The notes under the pieces are model-generated. The model had not been told where the DNA came from and did no database searches. It saw nothing but the letters and a program-made list of their open reading frames with translations. The position numbers were made by a program, and so were the translations under genes. Below, piece after piece: positions 12,801-24,607 of a stretch of DNA of 64,000 nucleotides; the first letter of the stretch is position 1; each line of letters begins with the position of its first letter. The stretch spans positions 1,565,501 to 1,629,500 of the forward strand of contig NC_086247.1 of the NCBI RefSeq assembly GCF_021018805.1, written 5' to 3'. This stretch comes from Prinia subflava. Its lineage: Eukaryota > Chordata > Aves > Passeriformes > Cisticolidae.

Positions 12801-14789
12801 AGGAAGGACTTTGGTGCTCTCTCCTGTAAGATCACGGAATCAGGGAATGGTTTGGGTTGGAAGGGACCTTTAAGACCATCCAGTTCCACCCCCTGCCGTG
12901 GCAGGGACACCTTCCACTATCCCAGGGTGCTCCAAACCCTGTCCTTGGACACTTCCAGGGATGGAGGGTCCACAACCTCTTCAGGAAACCTGTTCCAAGA
13001 TCCTCATGGACAAGCTGAGGCATGGGCTGGATGGACATCTCTCTTCTGAGGAAAAGCTGGGACTTCTCAGGCTGGAGAAGTGAAGGTTCAAATTGGGAAT
13101 CTTATAAATGTCTGCAAATTCCTGAAGGGAGAGAGCAAAGAGGACAGAGCCAGGCTCCTTTCAGTGATTCCCAGTGCCAGGACCAGGCAAAGCAAACTGA
13201 AACACAGGAAACATCAGGAAACACTTTATGACTGTGGGGTTGACTGAGCACTGGCAGAGGATTCCCAGGGAAGTTGCGGAATCTCCGTCCTTGGAGGTAT
13301 TGAAACCCCACCTGGAGAGAGTCCTGGGCAGGAGGCTTTAGGTGGTCCTGCTTGAGGGCAGGGATTGCAGTGGTGGAGCTCCAGAGGCCCTTTCCAACCT
13401 CCCCCATTCTGGGATTCTGGGAATTTGGGAGTCTGGGATCTCATTCTGATGCTCTGCTAAAGTTAGGGAGAAATGTGGATCCAGAAAGCAGAGAAATAAA
13501 TCAGCCCAAGCTCCTTCCTGTGTCACAGGGTCTCCTGTGTCTGTGGCTCTGTCTTGTTTGACTCATCACAAGGGGTCTGAACCCCACCCGAGGCTGTGCT
13601 TTGACCACCAAACCTTCCTGTTTCTCCTTCCCATCAGTCCAAACACGTTCTATGACTCCATTCCCATTCTCAGCATGATTATTTTGGAAAATCCCTCCCG
13701 AGAGAAGCCTGGAGGGGCACAGAGAGAACCCACACTGAGGCCACCCTCACGTTTTCCATCCTCCTGTTTTCCCCCCTCACAGGACACTCCTTGCAGTGTT
13801 ACACGTGCAGGGAATTGACCCCAGCTGAGGAGTGCCTGACAATTGAGAACTGCACAGGGACTGAGAACATGTGCAAGACTACCATGTATTCCCTGGAGGA
13901 TGGTAAGGACAATTCCTTCTTTATCCATACTTTTAACGGGAATCAGTGTTCCCGACAGTGCTGCTGTGGAGACCGGCTCCTCTTCCCACTTAAATGTGGA
14001 CAAGAACTCCTGTGGGAGCTCCAGCTCTCCTGCTGTTGTGGGAAGCAGTGTTTGTGTGAGGGAATATTTGGTGAATGCAAGCTCCTGGTTAATGCTCCGA
14101 AATAAGATTTTAACTTTTTGCAAGGTCGCGTGGTGACAGGAAAATAGGGAATGGTTTTAAAACTAAAGAGGCTGAGTTTGGATTGGATATTTGGAGGAAA
14201 TTCCTCCCTAGAGATTTCTGCTAGGGAATTTCTGCTAGGAAATTCTGCTAGGAATTTCTGCTAGGGCCTCCCCTCCCTGTGAGGGTGGGGAGGCTCTAGC
14301 AGAAGTTTCCTGGAAAAGCTTCCCATTCTTGGAAGTGTCCAAGACCAGGCTGGACAGGGCTTGGAGCAACCTGGGATAGTGGAAGGTGTCCCATGGCAGA
14401 GAGGCTGGAATCTGATGATCTTTAAGTTCCTTTCCAACCCAAACCATCCTTTAATTCCATGAACTCTATGAATGCTACCAACTCCCCAGAACCCATCAGA
14501 AGGCAAAAGAGAACGGTTGATCCTCTCCTCATTTTTCCCCGGCCCTGACTGCTCCTGCTGTTTTTCCTTTGCCACAGTTTACCCCTTCACGGGTGTCTCC
14601 ACCGTCACCAAGATGTGCTCCTCCACCTGCGTCCCCTCCGATGTGTTTGGCATCGGGCTGACACATCCTGTCTCCTGCTGCTACAGTGACCTGTGCAACT
14701 CGGATGGTGCAGCCAGCCTGAGGATCAGCCTCGTGCCAGTTGGGATCCTGGCAAGCTCCCTCTGTGCCTTTTTCTGGACTCGGCTGTGA
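9825..14789 (+). CDS. LYPD2: LYPD2: Ly6/PLAUR domain-containing protein 2, GPI-anchored three-finger protein
   Basis: Three coding exons, 9825-9876, 13783-13902 and 14578-14789 (52+120+212 = 384 nt, 127 residues), joined at GT-AG sites (donors GTGAGT and GTAAGG; acceptors CACAG). Both introns are phase 1. Residues 1-20 form a signal peptide (MKVFLSLLLAAATC...). Residues 21-98 form an LU domain with all ten cysteines (23, 26, 35, 41, 48, 71, 75, 91, 92, 97), starting LQCYTC and closing with CCYSDLCN. Residues 105-127 are a hydrophobic GPI-type tail, with S99-G101 as possible anchor sites. The motifs MCKTTMYS, VYPF.G.STVTK, PSDV.GIG and PVSCC are the LYPD2 pattern, and the human protein is close in length (125 aa). 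Known role of the family: cell-surface LU proteins of epithelia. LYPD2 itself is poorly characterised. Intron 1 (3.9 kb) holds several CR1s and a minisatellite; intron 2 holds one CR1. The start is the only ATG before the signal peptide. A sequon at N40 overlaps a disulphide cysteine. Confidence 0.93.
10362..10605 (+). mobile_element. CR1 3' ends, head-to-head remnants in LYPD2 intron 1
   Basis: A 40-bp inverted CR1 terminus (10362-10400, minus) is joined directly to a plus-strand 3' end ending in cccttccaacccgaaccctt at about 10565 and a decayed octamer tail. Confidence 0.72.
11450..11850 (+). repeat. Minisatellite in LYPD2 intron 1, ~82/90-bp monomers in 172-bp dimers
   Basis: Four full copies and a partial fifth of an A/C-rich unit that includes ccctaaaataaccctgaaac and gcgtgtcccac. 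Copies 1 and 3 end agtgcaggttagcc and copies 2 and 4 end cggcgcaggtgagcc, giving a dimer period of 172-173 bp (11531 to 11704; 11621 to 11793). Confidence 0.88.
12275..12476 (+). mobile_element. CR1 LINE 3' end
   Basis: From aattcttccctgtaagggtg to ccaaactgttccatgattta, within LYPD2 intron 1. Confidence 0.8.
12755..13430 (+). mobile_element. Older CR1 with a reverse transcriptase remnant, split by a younger CR1
   Basis: The plus strand at 12783-12830 translates to FYLDFRKDFGALS, a decayed form of the CR1 RT motif YLDFSKAFDTVS. It resumes after the insertion at 13003 with LMDKLRHGLDG. Downstream it jumps to 3'-UTR text ending near cattctgggattctgg. The reading frame is broken, with a large internal deletion, so the copy is dead. 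Confidence 0.7.
12834..12996 (-). mobile_element. CR1 3' end nested in an older CR1
   Basis: Minus-strand CR1 terminus (gaatggtttgggttggaagg to ggaaacctgttcc). It is flanked by AAGATC at 12828-12833 and 12997-13002, consistent with a 6-bp target-site duplication inside the RT remnant. Confidence 0.75.
14140..14458 (+). mobile_element. CR1 LINE 3' end in LYPD2 intron 2
   Basis: From gaatggttttaaaactaaag to caacccaaaccatcctttaa. It is interrupted at 14210-14265 by four tandem units of the type aatttctgctagg. Confidence 0.8.
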
Positions 14790-14896
14790 GGGGACGATGG
14801 CAGCCATTTATTCTGGAAATTCCACCAGGAAAACAACCCCCCGGCAGCCCAGCTTCCAGTGTGGATGCCTCATGAATGACACTCAACAGCTCCCCC

Positions 14897-14942
14897 AAAT
14901 TATTATTATTATTGTTATTATTATTGTTATTATTATTGTTGT
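14897..14942 (+). repeat. (ATT)n/(GTT) microsatellite in the LYPD2 3' UTR
   Basis: About 46 bp of attattattgtt-type repeats between the LYPD2 stop codon and its poly(A) signal. Confidence 0.85.
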
Positions 14943-15299
14943 TCTTAATATCTACACGTTTCCCACAACTAAGAGAGAAGCAGAACTCAGGAAGGCCCAA
15001 CTCCATTTTTAAATTGATTTTTCAACAACTCCTACAAAATTAACTGTGGAGTTTTTGTCTGGTTGGGTTTGAAGTGAGAAATTCAAATGTGTGAAAGCAA
15101 AAAGCTTTGAGGAGAGCGTTCCCTACCTCCTCTCCACCCCATAATTTTCTGTTGTTCTTCCTGGATCCCCTTTTTTGTACCCACAAAATTAAGGAGACAA
15201 CTCTGTGTCCACAATATGAGGCAGGAGCCTGAACTTGCCATGCCAATGGTCTGTTCCAGGGAGGTTAAAATCTCATATTCTCTGTACTCTTTTGAGCAG

Positions 15300-15305
15300 A
15301 ATAAA
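15300..15305 (+). terminator. Poly(A) signal of LYPD2
   Basis: Canonical AATAAA about 510 bp after the LYPD2 stop codon and the first AATAAA on this strand after the gene. An ATT/TTG trinucleotide run lies inside the predicted 3' UTR. A TTGTGTTA stretch follows the signal, as expected for a downstream U/GU-rich element. Confidence 0.65.
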
Positions 15306-16027
15306 AAGAATCTTGTGTTAAAACGGTTGTAATAATATTTAATTTTCCTTTTTTTTTTTTTTTTTTTTCCCCAAACGCTATTTTTCAGTGTTATTTAACA
15401 GTTAGCAGAGTTGGGTTTTGGGGTCAGGAGCACAGCAGTTGGATGAGACATTTCCCATTGGGGAACTGGAATTACCAACTCCTCACTGGAAGTGACTTTC
15501 CATCAACATTTCTTCCATCAACTCCCCTTGTACAAATCTGTCTTTACTGGGAATACTGAATTTTCCTGAATTTGGAGATCAGTGGAATGACTTTTCCCCT
15601 TGCTTTTATCCTCCAGATCATCATCAATATTTCCTTGTGTGTTGCTCCAGGCTCCCAACATTTCGATCCCTCCCTCTCTGGTTCTGCATTTTCCTGTAAT
15701 CCCCTTTCAATAATATTCTTCAATTATCACCCTGCTCCTGATATTTGGGATAATCCATCCAAATGTGATGTAAACTCTTCCATGGGGCACGTGTGGTTTC
15801 CAAGAGAGGTGGTACAACTCCCATCCTTGGGAAGTTTTCATGGCCTAGATGGATGAAGCCCTGAGAAACCTGGGCTGACCTCAACATTGGGAGCTTGGAT
15901 CAGGTCTGAGAATTATGAACGTTCCGAGGTTGCCTTTCCAACCTGAGCTCCCTGTAAATCAGGATCCCACTGGGATCACTGGAACACAAACACCGTCGTT
16001 TCCAGGCATTCCACAAGGAACATACAC
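15306..16027. other. Intergenic with a T-run
   Basis: A T20 run lies at about 15349-15368. No gene was seen. Confidence 0.45.
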
Positions 16028-16234
16028 TGGGAAGAAATTCTTCCCTGGGAGGATGATGATGATGATGAAGGAGAAGCTGTGGCTGCCCCATCTCTGGCAG
16101 TGTCCAAGGCCAGCTTGGACAGGGCTTGGAATGATCTGGGATAATGGAAGGTGCCCCTGCCCGTGGTGTGGGTTGGAATGGGATAATCCTGAAGGTCCCT
16201 TCCAACCCAAACCATTCCAGGATTCCATGAAACT
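16028..16234 (+). mobile_element. CR1 LINE 3' end
   Basis: From tgggaagaaattcttccctg to ccaaaccattccaggattcc, with a small GAT expansion at 16052-16067. Confidence 0.82.
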
Positions 16235-18107
16235 CTGAAAGCTCCCTGGTGGGGATTTCTCCAGCTCTGCCAAAGTCGCAGATCCTGGAGCCGAGGGGGT
16301 TGACCCGAGTGGAGAAGACCGGGAAATCCCAACACTTGTCCCACGACTCCATTCGGGGTAAGCAGTGAAATTCTTCACTGTGTCCTTCATCCCCCTTCCC
16401 ATTTATGACTCTCTTAAACCTCTGAGATTTTTTTGAGGTGCACACCCTCCCAAAATCCATCAGACACGTCCCCTGTCACGGGGCTGAACCGGAGCAGCTC
16501 CGCAGCCGTCGCCGCTTCGAGGAGACGCGTGTGGAGGAGCTGATCCTTCCCTCCCTCCACTGGCCACAAATGCTTCACCCCTTTGATCTCTGGCCAGTTT
16601 GGCAGCGTTTCCCACATTCCATGAGTGCTCCCTGCAGAGATCACGGCTGTGGGGGGAGATCTGGTGGGAAGGGCAGGGAATCTGTGGGGGTGAGGCTTTG
16701 GAGTCGCTCCCCCAGGAGTGGAGTGGAGCTCTCCAAGCACGGGGTGATCAAACTTCGTGGTAAAGATCAGCCTGAACCTTCTCTGTGGTTTGTATCTTTT
16801 CTGATGTAAAAATTAATATATTGATTGATATATTAGCTCTGTTCCACCTGGTGTCCTCAACTTCCTGCTTCTGGAAATGTCTCTGATTTATTTATTTCCC
16901 CTCAATAGCCAGAGGAGTATTTTTCCTTTTTTTTTTTTTTTTTTCCTTTTTTTTTCTTTTTTTTTCTTTTTCTTTTTCTTTTTCTTTTTTTGTTCATTTT
17001 TGCTGAAATTTAATTCCCTGCTCATCCAATCGACCTCCAGGTACATCTGTTTTTTCTGAATCTCCTCATTCCTGTGGGCTGTTCAAAGCTCTCCCTGAAG
17101 GTTTCCCTCATTTGTTTAGGAATAAGTCTTTTGCTCCTTTTTTTTTTTTCTCCCAAGCTCTCCCAACCCTTTGGGTTTGCCTCTTGTCCTGTCACGGTGA
17201 ATCTTTGGAATAGTTTGGCTCAGTCTTTTCTAGATCTGTTTTGAAACTCTGGGAAAAGACAAGGGCTCATGTTTCAGAAAAAAAAAGTAAGGAGAAATTC
17301 AGGGAGAGATGGATAATTTGTCCAAAAACTGTCTGAGGAAATCAGGCAGGGCTTTGCTTGGTCAGTGGAGACTGGCTCTGGAGCAGACATCCACCCCACG
17401 CCTTCCTGACTCTCGTAGGGATCTGGAATGAGTTGCCACCTAATCTTTTGCTGATGGGAATTAATAAAGTGAGAAGTGTTTTTCTCTTAGCTCAAGCATG
17501 AATTTTTGAAGAACAACCTGGCTCTGGTTTGTTGTTTCAGCTCCCAGCCTGAGAGACCTTCCCAAGGGCCTGGATCTGTCTAAACAGATTCCCTTGGGAG
17601 CAGTAGGATCCAGGCAGGGCTCTGGATAAACACAACCTCGCTGTACACAGAATTAAGCTCCCTACAACATTTCCCTGAATATATTCTGTTTTTTCCCTGC
17701 CCCCCAGAGGCAAAAGCAGGTGAATTCCCTCTTGGAAGCTCTCCAGGTAAAATCCAGCTCGGTGACTGCAGGATGTAGCTCAGGAATCCGCAAACAGCCC
17801 TGCCAGAATGTTTCACTGCTGCCTCTGAGAAACAGGGATCTGTGTCATGCTTCCAGTCCTCGCAGAATAGAATCAGTCCAGTTGTGTTTGCTGATTCTTC
17901 CTTGGGGGAGGTGTTCCAAGAGGCCAAGGCAGTTGTAATTTCCTGCTGGGATTGCAGAGCCCTTCAGTGACATCCTGGGGAGGCACCGGGGTTTTCTTTT
18001 GTGTCCCTGCATAAAAAATTCCCTTTGCTGCTGCTCCTGAAAATGTGAAGACTGAATTTCAGCACTGCTTGAGCTGTTCTGTCTGGAAGTTAATCCCTCT
18101 CATTCCC
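16235..18107. other. Intergenic with a T-rich low-complexity tract
   Basis: A (T)n/(TTTTTC)n tract lies at 16927-16991. The GC-rich stretch at 16441-16530 has no coding or promoter signature I can defend. Confidence 0.45.
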
Positions 18108-18435
18108 TGGGACAGGGACACCTTCCACTATCCCAGGTTGCTCCAAGCCCTGTCCAATCTGGCCTTTGGATGCTTCCAGGGATGGGGCAAACACAGCTTT
18201 GCTGGGCAACCTGTGCCATCCTCACAGGCAAGAATTCCTTCCCAATATCCCATCTATCCCTGCCCTCTGGCAGTGGGAAGCCATTCCCTGTGTCCTGTCC
18301 CTCCATCCCTTATCCAAAGTCCCTCTCCAGCTCTTCTGGAGTCCATTTAGGCACTGGAAGAAGCTCTAAGGTCTCCCTGGGGTCTTCTCTTGTCCAGGTG
18401 AACACTCCCAGCTCTCCCAGCCTGTCCATCCAGTG
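18108..18435 (-). mobile_element. CR1 LINE 3'-UTR fragment
   Basis: From gggacaccttccactatccc to ctcccagctctcccagcctg. The terminal 60 bp are missing. It abuts the A/C tract. Confidence 0.82.
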
Positions 18436-18449
18436 CCACCTTATTTTCT

Positions 18450-19045
18450 GGGAAAAGAAAAAAAACCAACCAAAACCCCAAAAAACCAAAACCAAAAAAC
18501 TAAAAACCAAAAACCAAAAACCAAGAAAGAAAAAAACAACAACAAAAAAAACCCCAAAACAAACAAAACAAAAACAAAACCCAAAAAAACAACAAAAAAC
18601 TCCAACAAAAAACCAACAAAAAACCCAAAAAAACCCCAAAAAACCAAAAAACCAAAAACAAAACCCAAGAAACAACAACAACAAAAAACAAAAACCACAA
18701 AAAACCCAACCCCCCCAAAAAACCCCAAAAAACAAAAATCAAAAATCAAAAAAACAAAAAACAAAGAAAAAAGCCAAAAAACCCCAAAAAACCCCACAAA
18801 GCCAAAAACCAAAAAACAACAACAAAAAACCCAACAAAAAAAAACCCAAAAACCAAAAAGACAAAAAACAAAAACCCCAAAAACAAACAAACAAAAAAAC
18901 CCCCAAAAAACAACAAAAAAACCCACAAAACAAACAAACAAACAAAAAAATCACCATCACAAAAAAAAAAAAAAAAGAGAAAAAAACCGAAAAACACCAC
19001 CAAAAAACCACCAAAACCCACAACACACAACCAACCAAAAGAACC
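18450..19045 (+). repeat. A/C-only low-complexity tract (~590 bp)
   Basis: Degenerate (CAAAA)n/(CCAAAA)n with only isolated G or T. It sustains open frames of 315 and 343 codons rich in K, N, P, Q and T, which are artefacts of composition. Confidence 0.95.
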
Positions 19046-19779
19046 CCAACCAAAACCTGGGTATTTGTACCCAGAGTGAGCATCCCAGCTTTCAAGCAGA
19101 GCTGTGCGTGTGCCTAGACCAGGAAGCAGAAACGTGCTCTCGTAAAATCCAGGAATTCCTCTTCAAAACTGATTTTAAGACCAAATCTGGATGCTTCCTT
19201 CACTCCGAGGAGGATTCCTGCGATTATATAAGGAAATTATCTTTGACTCCAAGGCTGTGTCGGTGTGACTCAGGCCCTCCAGGGCAGGGCTGTGTCACCA
19301 GGCCGTGGTTGATGGATTTGCAAATCCCTGCTCCCTATGGCAACCCCTCCATCCCCTCTGCAAACAAACTGGGAAGGACTTGGAGCCAGCACAGGTATCC
19401 AAGGGAGAATGGAAACTCTTGTGGGTGTTTGGAAAGATATCCAGCTGGATGTGACAGCAGCTGAGGTGCAGTGAAAGGTGTTTCGGGGGGAAAGCAGAAA
19501 TAAAGAGGAGTTGCCTCGCAGTATGGATTCGGATCTGGAATTGCACGTGAGGTTGGAAGGCAGCTCAGGAGTCCATGGTCCAACCCCTGGGCTGATCTGG
19601 GAGATAATTCAGCTGCTTTTCCCAACATGTGGATGGGAGTGCTGTTCCAAAGCCCATTTTTGGTGAATTATGGAGTTTTATAGACTTTTCTTAGGCTACA
19701 GTAAGATGAAGTTGGGGTGGGAACTGAGCCATCCTCCAGAGTTCTCCCTTATTCATGGATAAACAATATTTCATGGGAT
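19046..19779. other. Intergenic, no gene seen
   Basis: Unique-looking sequence with no recognisable domain, exon or repeat. Confidence 0.45.
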
Positions 19780-20005
19780 AATAGGATGGTTTGGGTTGGA
19801 AAGGACTTCAAGACCATCCAGTTCCAACCCCCTGGCATGGGCAGGGACAGCTCCCACTATTCCAGGTTGTTCCAAGCCCATCCAACCTGGCCTTGGGCAC
19901 TTCCAGGGATGGGACAGCCACAGCTTCTCTGGGAAACCTGTGCCAGGGCCTCCCTACCCTCCCAGGGAAGAATTCCTTCCTAAATTCCAATCTAAAACCA
20001 CCCTT
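19780..20005 (-). mobile_element. CR1 LINE 3' end
   Basis: From ggatggtttgggttggaaag to gggaagaattccttcctaaa. Confidence 0.83.
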
Positions 20006-21539
20006 TCTTTCAAAACAAAATTGTTTCTGTTTGCTGGGACATGTTTACAACCTGATTTTTTTTGGAGTAATTAATCATTTAAATCTCCTCACAAACCACA
20101 CAGAGTTTTTTTTTTTATTTTATGAACTTTTCTAAAGGGCTTTGGTTCAGTGTCACACGCAGCAGGTTTATGACACAGCTTCCTTGACTCTAAAATGAGA
20201 GGAATATTTATCAGCCAGCTTTGGTGCTGAAGTTTTTCTGTCGAAACTCAGGCTCTGAGCTCCTCAGAGGAAAAGTTGTTGTAGAGCTTCAAAGCCTTGT
20301 TCCAATAATTTGTTGACTTGGAAGCGAATCCTTCCCAGTGCTCCCATTTGATTGTATCCAAGGAATTCAGAACACCTTCTCACCTTCCAGGTGAGAGTAA
20401 GATCTCACAGAAAGCTTGGCTGGAAGTGTTGCATTTTCCAACCCCCAAAACCAAGGTCTGGATGCCCAGTGCATCCCTGTCCCACTTATCAGCCAAAATT
20501 AGAATATGCAGCTATTTATATGGAAAACCTACATCTGCATCCTGAAAATAGAGCGGGATAAAGCCTCGTGAAGAATTTAAAAAACATTGGAAATAACAGT
20601 GCTGCATTTCAACAGCTCAGGTTTCTCATGGGCCTGTGCTCCTTAAAAAGCTGTTCACTCCAGCGGGGACTAATTCCATGCGTCTTTCCAGACCTGTAGG
20701 ATGGCAGGATACTGCCCAGGGACAGAACTTTGAGTTTCCAGGAGAGAAGCAACACTATAAAATGAGTATCAGGAATGGTTCAGCCTCATTTCTCCTCCTG
20801 TGATGAGGAAAAAAATGATCCCACCCTGGGCTGGACCTGCAGAGAGGAACTTCCTGCCCCCCATCCCCATGGGATACTCATTCCCTTGGGATTGGGCGAA
20901 CCCAGGGACATTTCCTGGGGTTGTTTCTACCTCAGTGCTGGGAGGAGGTGACCCTGTCACTCCTTGTCCCCAAAAACAAAGCGTGAGGATCTTGGAGCCA
21001 AGCCAGCTGCAAACATCTGGGGGCTTTTAGTCGGCTCCTACAAACTCCTAACAACCTCATTAAGCTCAGGTGCACCTAATCCTTAATGAGCCAATAATGT
21101 CACATGTTGTTCCAGAGTCTGGATGATTACAGGATTCCATAAAACTCATTAACTCTTCCTTGGCCTCCAGGGCTGGCAGGAGGCTGCCAAAATAAACGAG
21201 GTTATTGAGCAATGAGGGAGGAACGGGAACACATGGAACATCCATCCATCCGTGCTCCTGCTGTCCTGGCCTTCCCAAAAAATCTCAGCCACTCCCCATC
21301 GCTCCTAATCCAAACACGCCACGGTTGAGAGGTTGGGACGTGGATCAGGATGGATCCCACCACTCTGGCTCAGGTTCCTGGGAATTCTCAGCTTGAACAG
21401 AGCTTCCCTGAGCAGTCCAGGCTGGGGGACCCAGCTGCCTGCTTGTGGGGTGCAGGATGGGTGAGCTCTAAAGCCTGGAAAAATCCATGGAATCATGGCA
21501 AGTGGAGAAATGACACTGAATAAAAGACCTGGATGAAAG
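20006..21539. other. Intergenic, no gene seen
   Basis: No exon with paired splice sites and no known repeat found by eye. Confidence 0.45.
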
Positions 21540-21800
21540 AAAGAAGAGGTGCTGAATCCCTCATCTTAGACTAGAAATAGAGGGAGTGACTAGACTAGAA
21601 ATAAGGAGGGATTTCTTCACAGAGAGGGGGGTCAAACATTAGGACAGGCTTCCCAGAGAGTGATTGGTGTTCTAAATCTGTCAGTGCTTAAGAAATGTTT
21701 GGACAACGCCATTTATAACAAGGTTTAACTTTTGATCAATTCACAGGTGCTTGGGCAGTTGGATTAGATGGTCACTGTGGGTCACTTCCAATTGAAATAG
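21540..21800 (+). mobile_element. CR1-like LINE 3' end seeding a pentanucleotide array
   Basis: Contains aggagggatttcttcacaga, aggacaggcttcccagagag and a terminus ggtcacttccaattgaaata, the form of CR1 that ends with short TATTC-like repeats. The (CTCCT)n array starts immediately after it. Confidence 0.65.
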
Positions 21801-22060
21801 CTCCTCTCCTCTCCTCTCCTCTCCTCTCCTCTCCTCTCCTCTCCTCTCCTCTCCTCTCCTCTCCTCTCCTCTCCTCTCCTCTCCTCTCCTCTCCTCTCCT
21901 CTCCTCTCCTCTCCTCTCCTCTCCTCTCCTCTCCTCTCCTCTCCTCTCCTCTCCTCTCCTCTCCTCTCCTCTCCTCTCCTCTCCTCTCCTCTCCTCTCCT
22001 CTCCTCTCCTCTCCTCTCCTCTCCTCTCCTCTCCTCTCCTCTCCTCTCCTCTCCTCTCCT
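21801..22060 (+). repeat. Perfect (CTCCT)52 microsatellite
   Basis: 260 bp of CTCCT without a single interruption. The minus strand is a pure purine AGGAG array. It translates as (GEERR)n on the minus strand, which is not a gene. Confidence 0.98.
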
Positions 22061-23515
22061 CATAAAAAGGGAATTCCATGCAGGAAAATCCATTTCTCCC
22101 ATGACACGGAATTTCTCTGGGTTTTAGGAGCACTTGTGTGACCAAATGATTGTCCCCTGAGCACAAAGTGAGTGCTTGACTCCACACACCTGATATTTCC
22201 TTCCCAGTGACCTCGGGGCTTTTCAAAGCAGCCTCCTGCCAGGAATTGCACTTTATTCCAAAAAAAACAGAACACCAGTGGGACTCTCAGCTGTGAGTAT
22301 GGAGTAAGTGTTCATGAATTATCTTTAAAAAGGGATAATATTGTAGCTCAGAGACTGTCTGAATAAAACATCTCAGCTCCTTTATCCAACCCAAGAGATG
22401 GAAAGCAACAGATCTTCCAAGGACTCTTTTTGTGATGTTCTCCTAACTGGTGATTGGATTTCTCAAGGTGACAGTCACAAATAATGATAATTACTGGTGA
22501 AAATCACAAATAATGATAATTATTGTGCTTGGAGCGCTGCTCTTCCAACAGCAGATCAGAACAGGCTGGAGCCCGTGGAAATACCACCCAGGAGCAGGGA
22601 GAAGAAGAGCAGTAATTTATTCTCCATGTGGTTTTTGACCATCCCAGCTGTGAAAATCTGGAATATGAGCCACAAAGGTGCACAGATTTCAGATGAGTAT
22701 TTTTTTCTTCAAAGAAGAAAGAAGAAATAGAATAGAAATAAGAAATAGAATAGAAATAAGAAATAGAATAGAAATAAGAAATAGAAATAAGAGTGGAGGT
22801 TGACTTTTAGAAGCTCAGGGGACCCTAGGCATGTGTTCCTTGAGTAGTAAAAACCCCTTGAGATGCCAAGACTGGCTCTCTGTGCCTGAAGAACCTCACC
22901 AGGCTGTGACATCTTTGCACAGAGCTGGAACAGCAAAAATAACATTTCAGAAACCTGTTTTGAGATCCAAGGGCACCAGCAGGATAAAACCCCTTCCTCG
23001 CTGCATTCCCCAAAGTTCTTAAGCTGCCCATGGATGGTGGATGATGGCATTCTGTTAAAAACTCCTCATTTTGTGGGGAAAGTCAAATATTTTGCTATTC
23101 ACTCTCCCCTCCTTTCCAGGATGACTTTCCTGCTCTGCTGTGTGTGTCAAAGTCTGTCACCATCCCCCGGGTGTTTGCTTCTCTTTCGGATTTGGGTGGC
23201 AGCCCCCAGCACGGTGACAGCTGTCTTGATGCTAAAAACACCTCTTCCCCTGTGGCTCCTCTCCCTGGAGATTGGCAGCAGCCAGGAAAGATTAGGAACA
23301 ACGTCTGGCTTGTTTTGAGCCCGGCTTTGTAAGGACAAGGCTCATCTGATTGTGAGTAGGTAATGACACAGAGCTGCTGCTTTGCATTGGCTGCACGGAC
23401 GGAGTTTCTGGAGGCCCTGTGGGTTTCAGGAATCAGATTTTTGGGTGGAAAAGGTTCTGTTAAAGGTTCCACTGGGACTGAAGACAGCTTTTTGAGGATT
23501 CAGAAAGTCTGTGGG
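22061..23515. other. Intergenic with short tandem repeats
   Basis: A 21-bp duplication (caaataatgataattactgg) lies at 22480-22522. A GAAATA-rich repeat (aagaaatagaatagaaat units) lies at 22709-22790. No gene was seen. Confidence 0.5.
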
Positions 23516-23712
23516 GAAGAATCACAAAATTAGGTTGGAAGAGACCTCCAGGAACGTCAAGTCCAACCCAACTAAACCATGGCACCAAAAGACCATCCAA
23601 TCTTTTCTTAAACACATCCAAAAATGGTGAATCCACCACCTCCCCAGGCAGACCATTCCAATACTTTATCACCCTTTCTTTAAAAAACCTTGTTCCTAAT
23701 ACCCAGCCCGAT
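23516..23712 (-). mobile_element. CR1 LINE 3' end, divergent subfamily
   Basis: From tcacaaaattaggttggaag through gtccaacccaactaaaccat to ttgttcctaatacccagcc. Confidence 0.75.
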
Positions 23713-23734
23713 ATCCAGAACGACATGGAAGCAC

Positions 23735-24420
23735 GTTGATAATCAGCTCACGGCGAGCCTGTTCCCAGGAATCCCGCTTTGGATGGAACGTTCCTGGCTG
23801 GGGAGCAGCGGCACATCCCTCTGCAAGCATCTCCCATCCCTCCCGGGAATCCAGCCACCCTCTGGAATCCTGCCACTGCCCAGGGCGCAGTTTCGACTGG
23901 CGGCTTTCCACCCGCCCCCGGGATTTCAGGGAGGCAAAGCCTCCAGCCCCAGCCCGTGTTTGTGCCTCGTCCAGGGAACCCAGGGAGTGTTGCAGTCCAG
24001 GTTTCCTTATCTCGGCCGAGGTCGGGATGAAAGACACGGGAAACCCAAGTTTGAGTTTGGTCTTGGTTTTTTATTATCTCTTATCTATTTACAGTATTTA
24101 CAGACTCACTAGGCGTGAGTTCCAGCTAGCAAGTTAGAGAAACGAGGTAAAATGGCCTCTAACTCTTTCCAAGGTTATTTAAGTGATAAGTACCCAATAC
24201 CAAGGTGACACCTACATTGTTTATGTTTTTGACCCAGTAATGACCATCCAAGGCTGGCAATGCGGACATTTTTCATCCAGTTAGAGAAAACCACCCAAAG
24301 AAGGAAGAAGAAGAAGGTGAAGAAGAAGGACTTAGACAACACCCCAAATCCTCCATCTTGACTCACACACGTTCCTATATACTAAAATCTCAAAGTCCAA
24401 GTTTCCAGCATTCCAACACG
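23735..24420 (-). mobile_element. ERV LTR-like segment related to the 1.8-kb element
   Basis: Shares tcctccatcttg, a tatactaaaa block and an inverted AATAAA (plus: ttttttattatc at about 24068) with 1790-2300 in the same order. The GC-rich 5' half has no recognisable content. No viral coding sequence. Boundaries uncertain. Confidence 0.45.
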
Positions 24421-24519
24421 GGAGCAGCCAAGGAATGTGCAGAGCAGCAGGCCTCAAAGAAGGAGCAGGGCGTCTCCCAGTCATCCCAAGCTCCTCACTC
24501 TGCTCCTCTGGTGGCGTTT

Positions 24520-24607
24520 TTGGAGGTGCCCTGTGCAAGGCCAGGAGCTGGACTCCATGATCCTTGTGGGTTCCAACTCAGGATGCTCTGTGATTCCGTG
24601 ATTCTAA
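24520..24607 (+). mobile_element. CR1 LINE 3' terminus
   Basis: ccaggagctggactccatga followed by atccttgtgggttccaactc and a gtgattccgtgattc tail. Confidence 0.75.

Noticed and set aside
18433..19464. 343- and 315-codon plus-strand frames rich in K, N, P and Q
   Set aside because: They exist only because the A/C tract contains no stop codons.
21741..22226. (GEERR)n 161-codon minus-strand frame
   Set aside because: Translation of the perfect CTCCT microsatellite.
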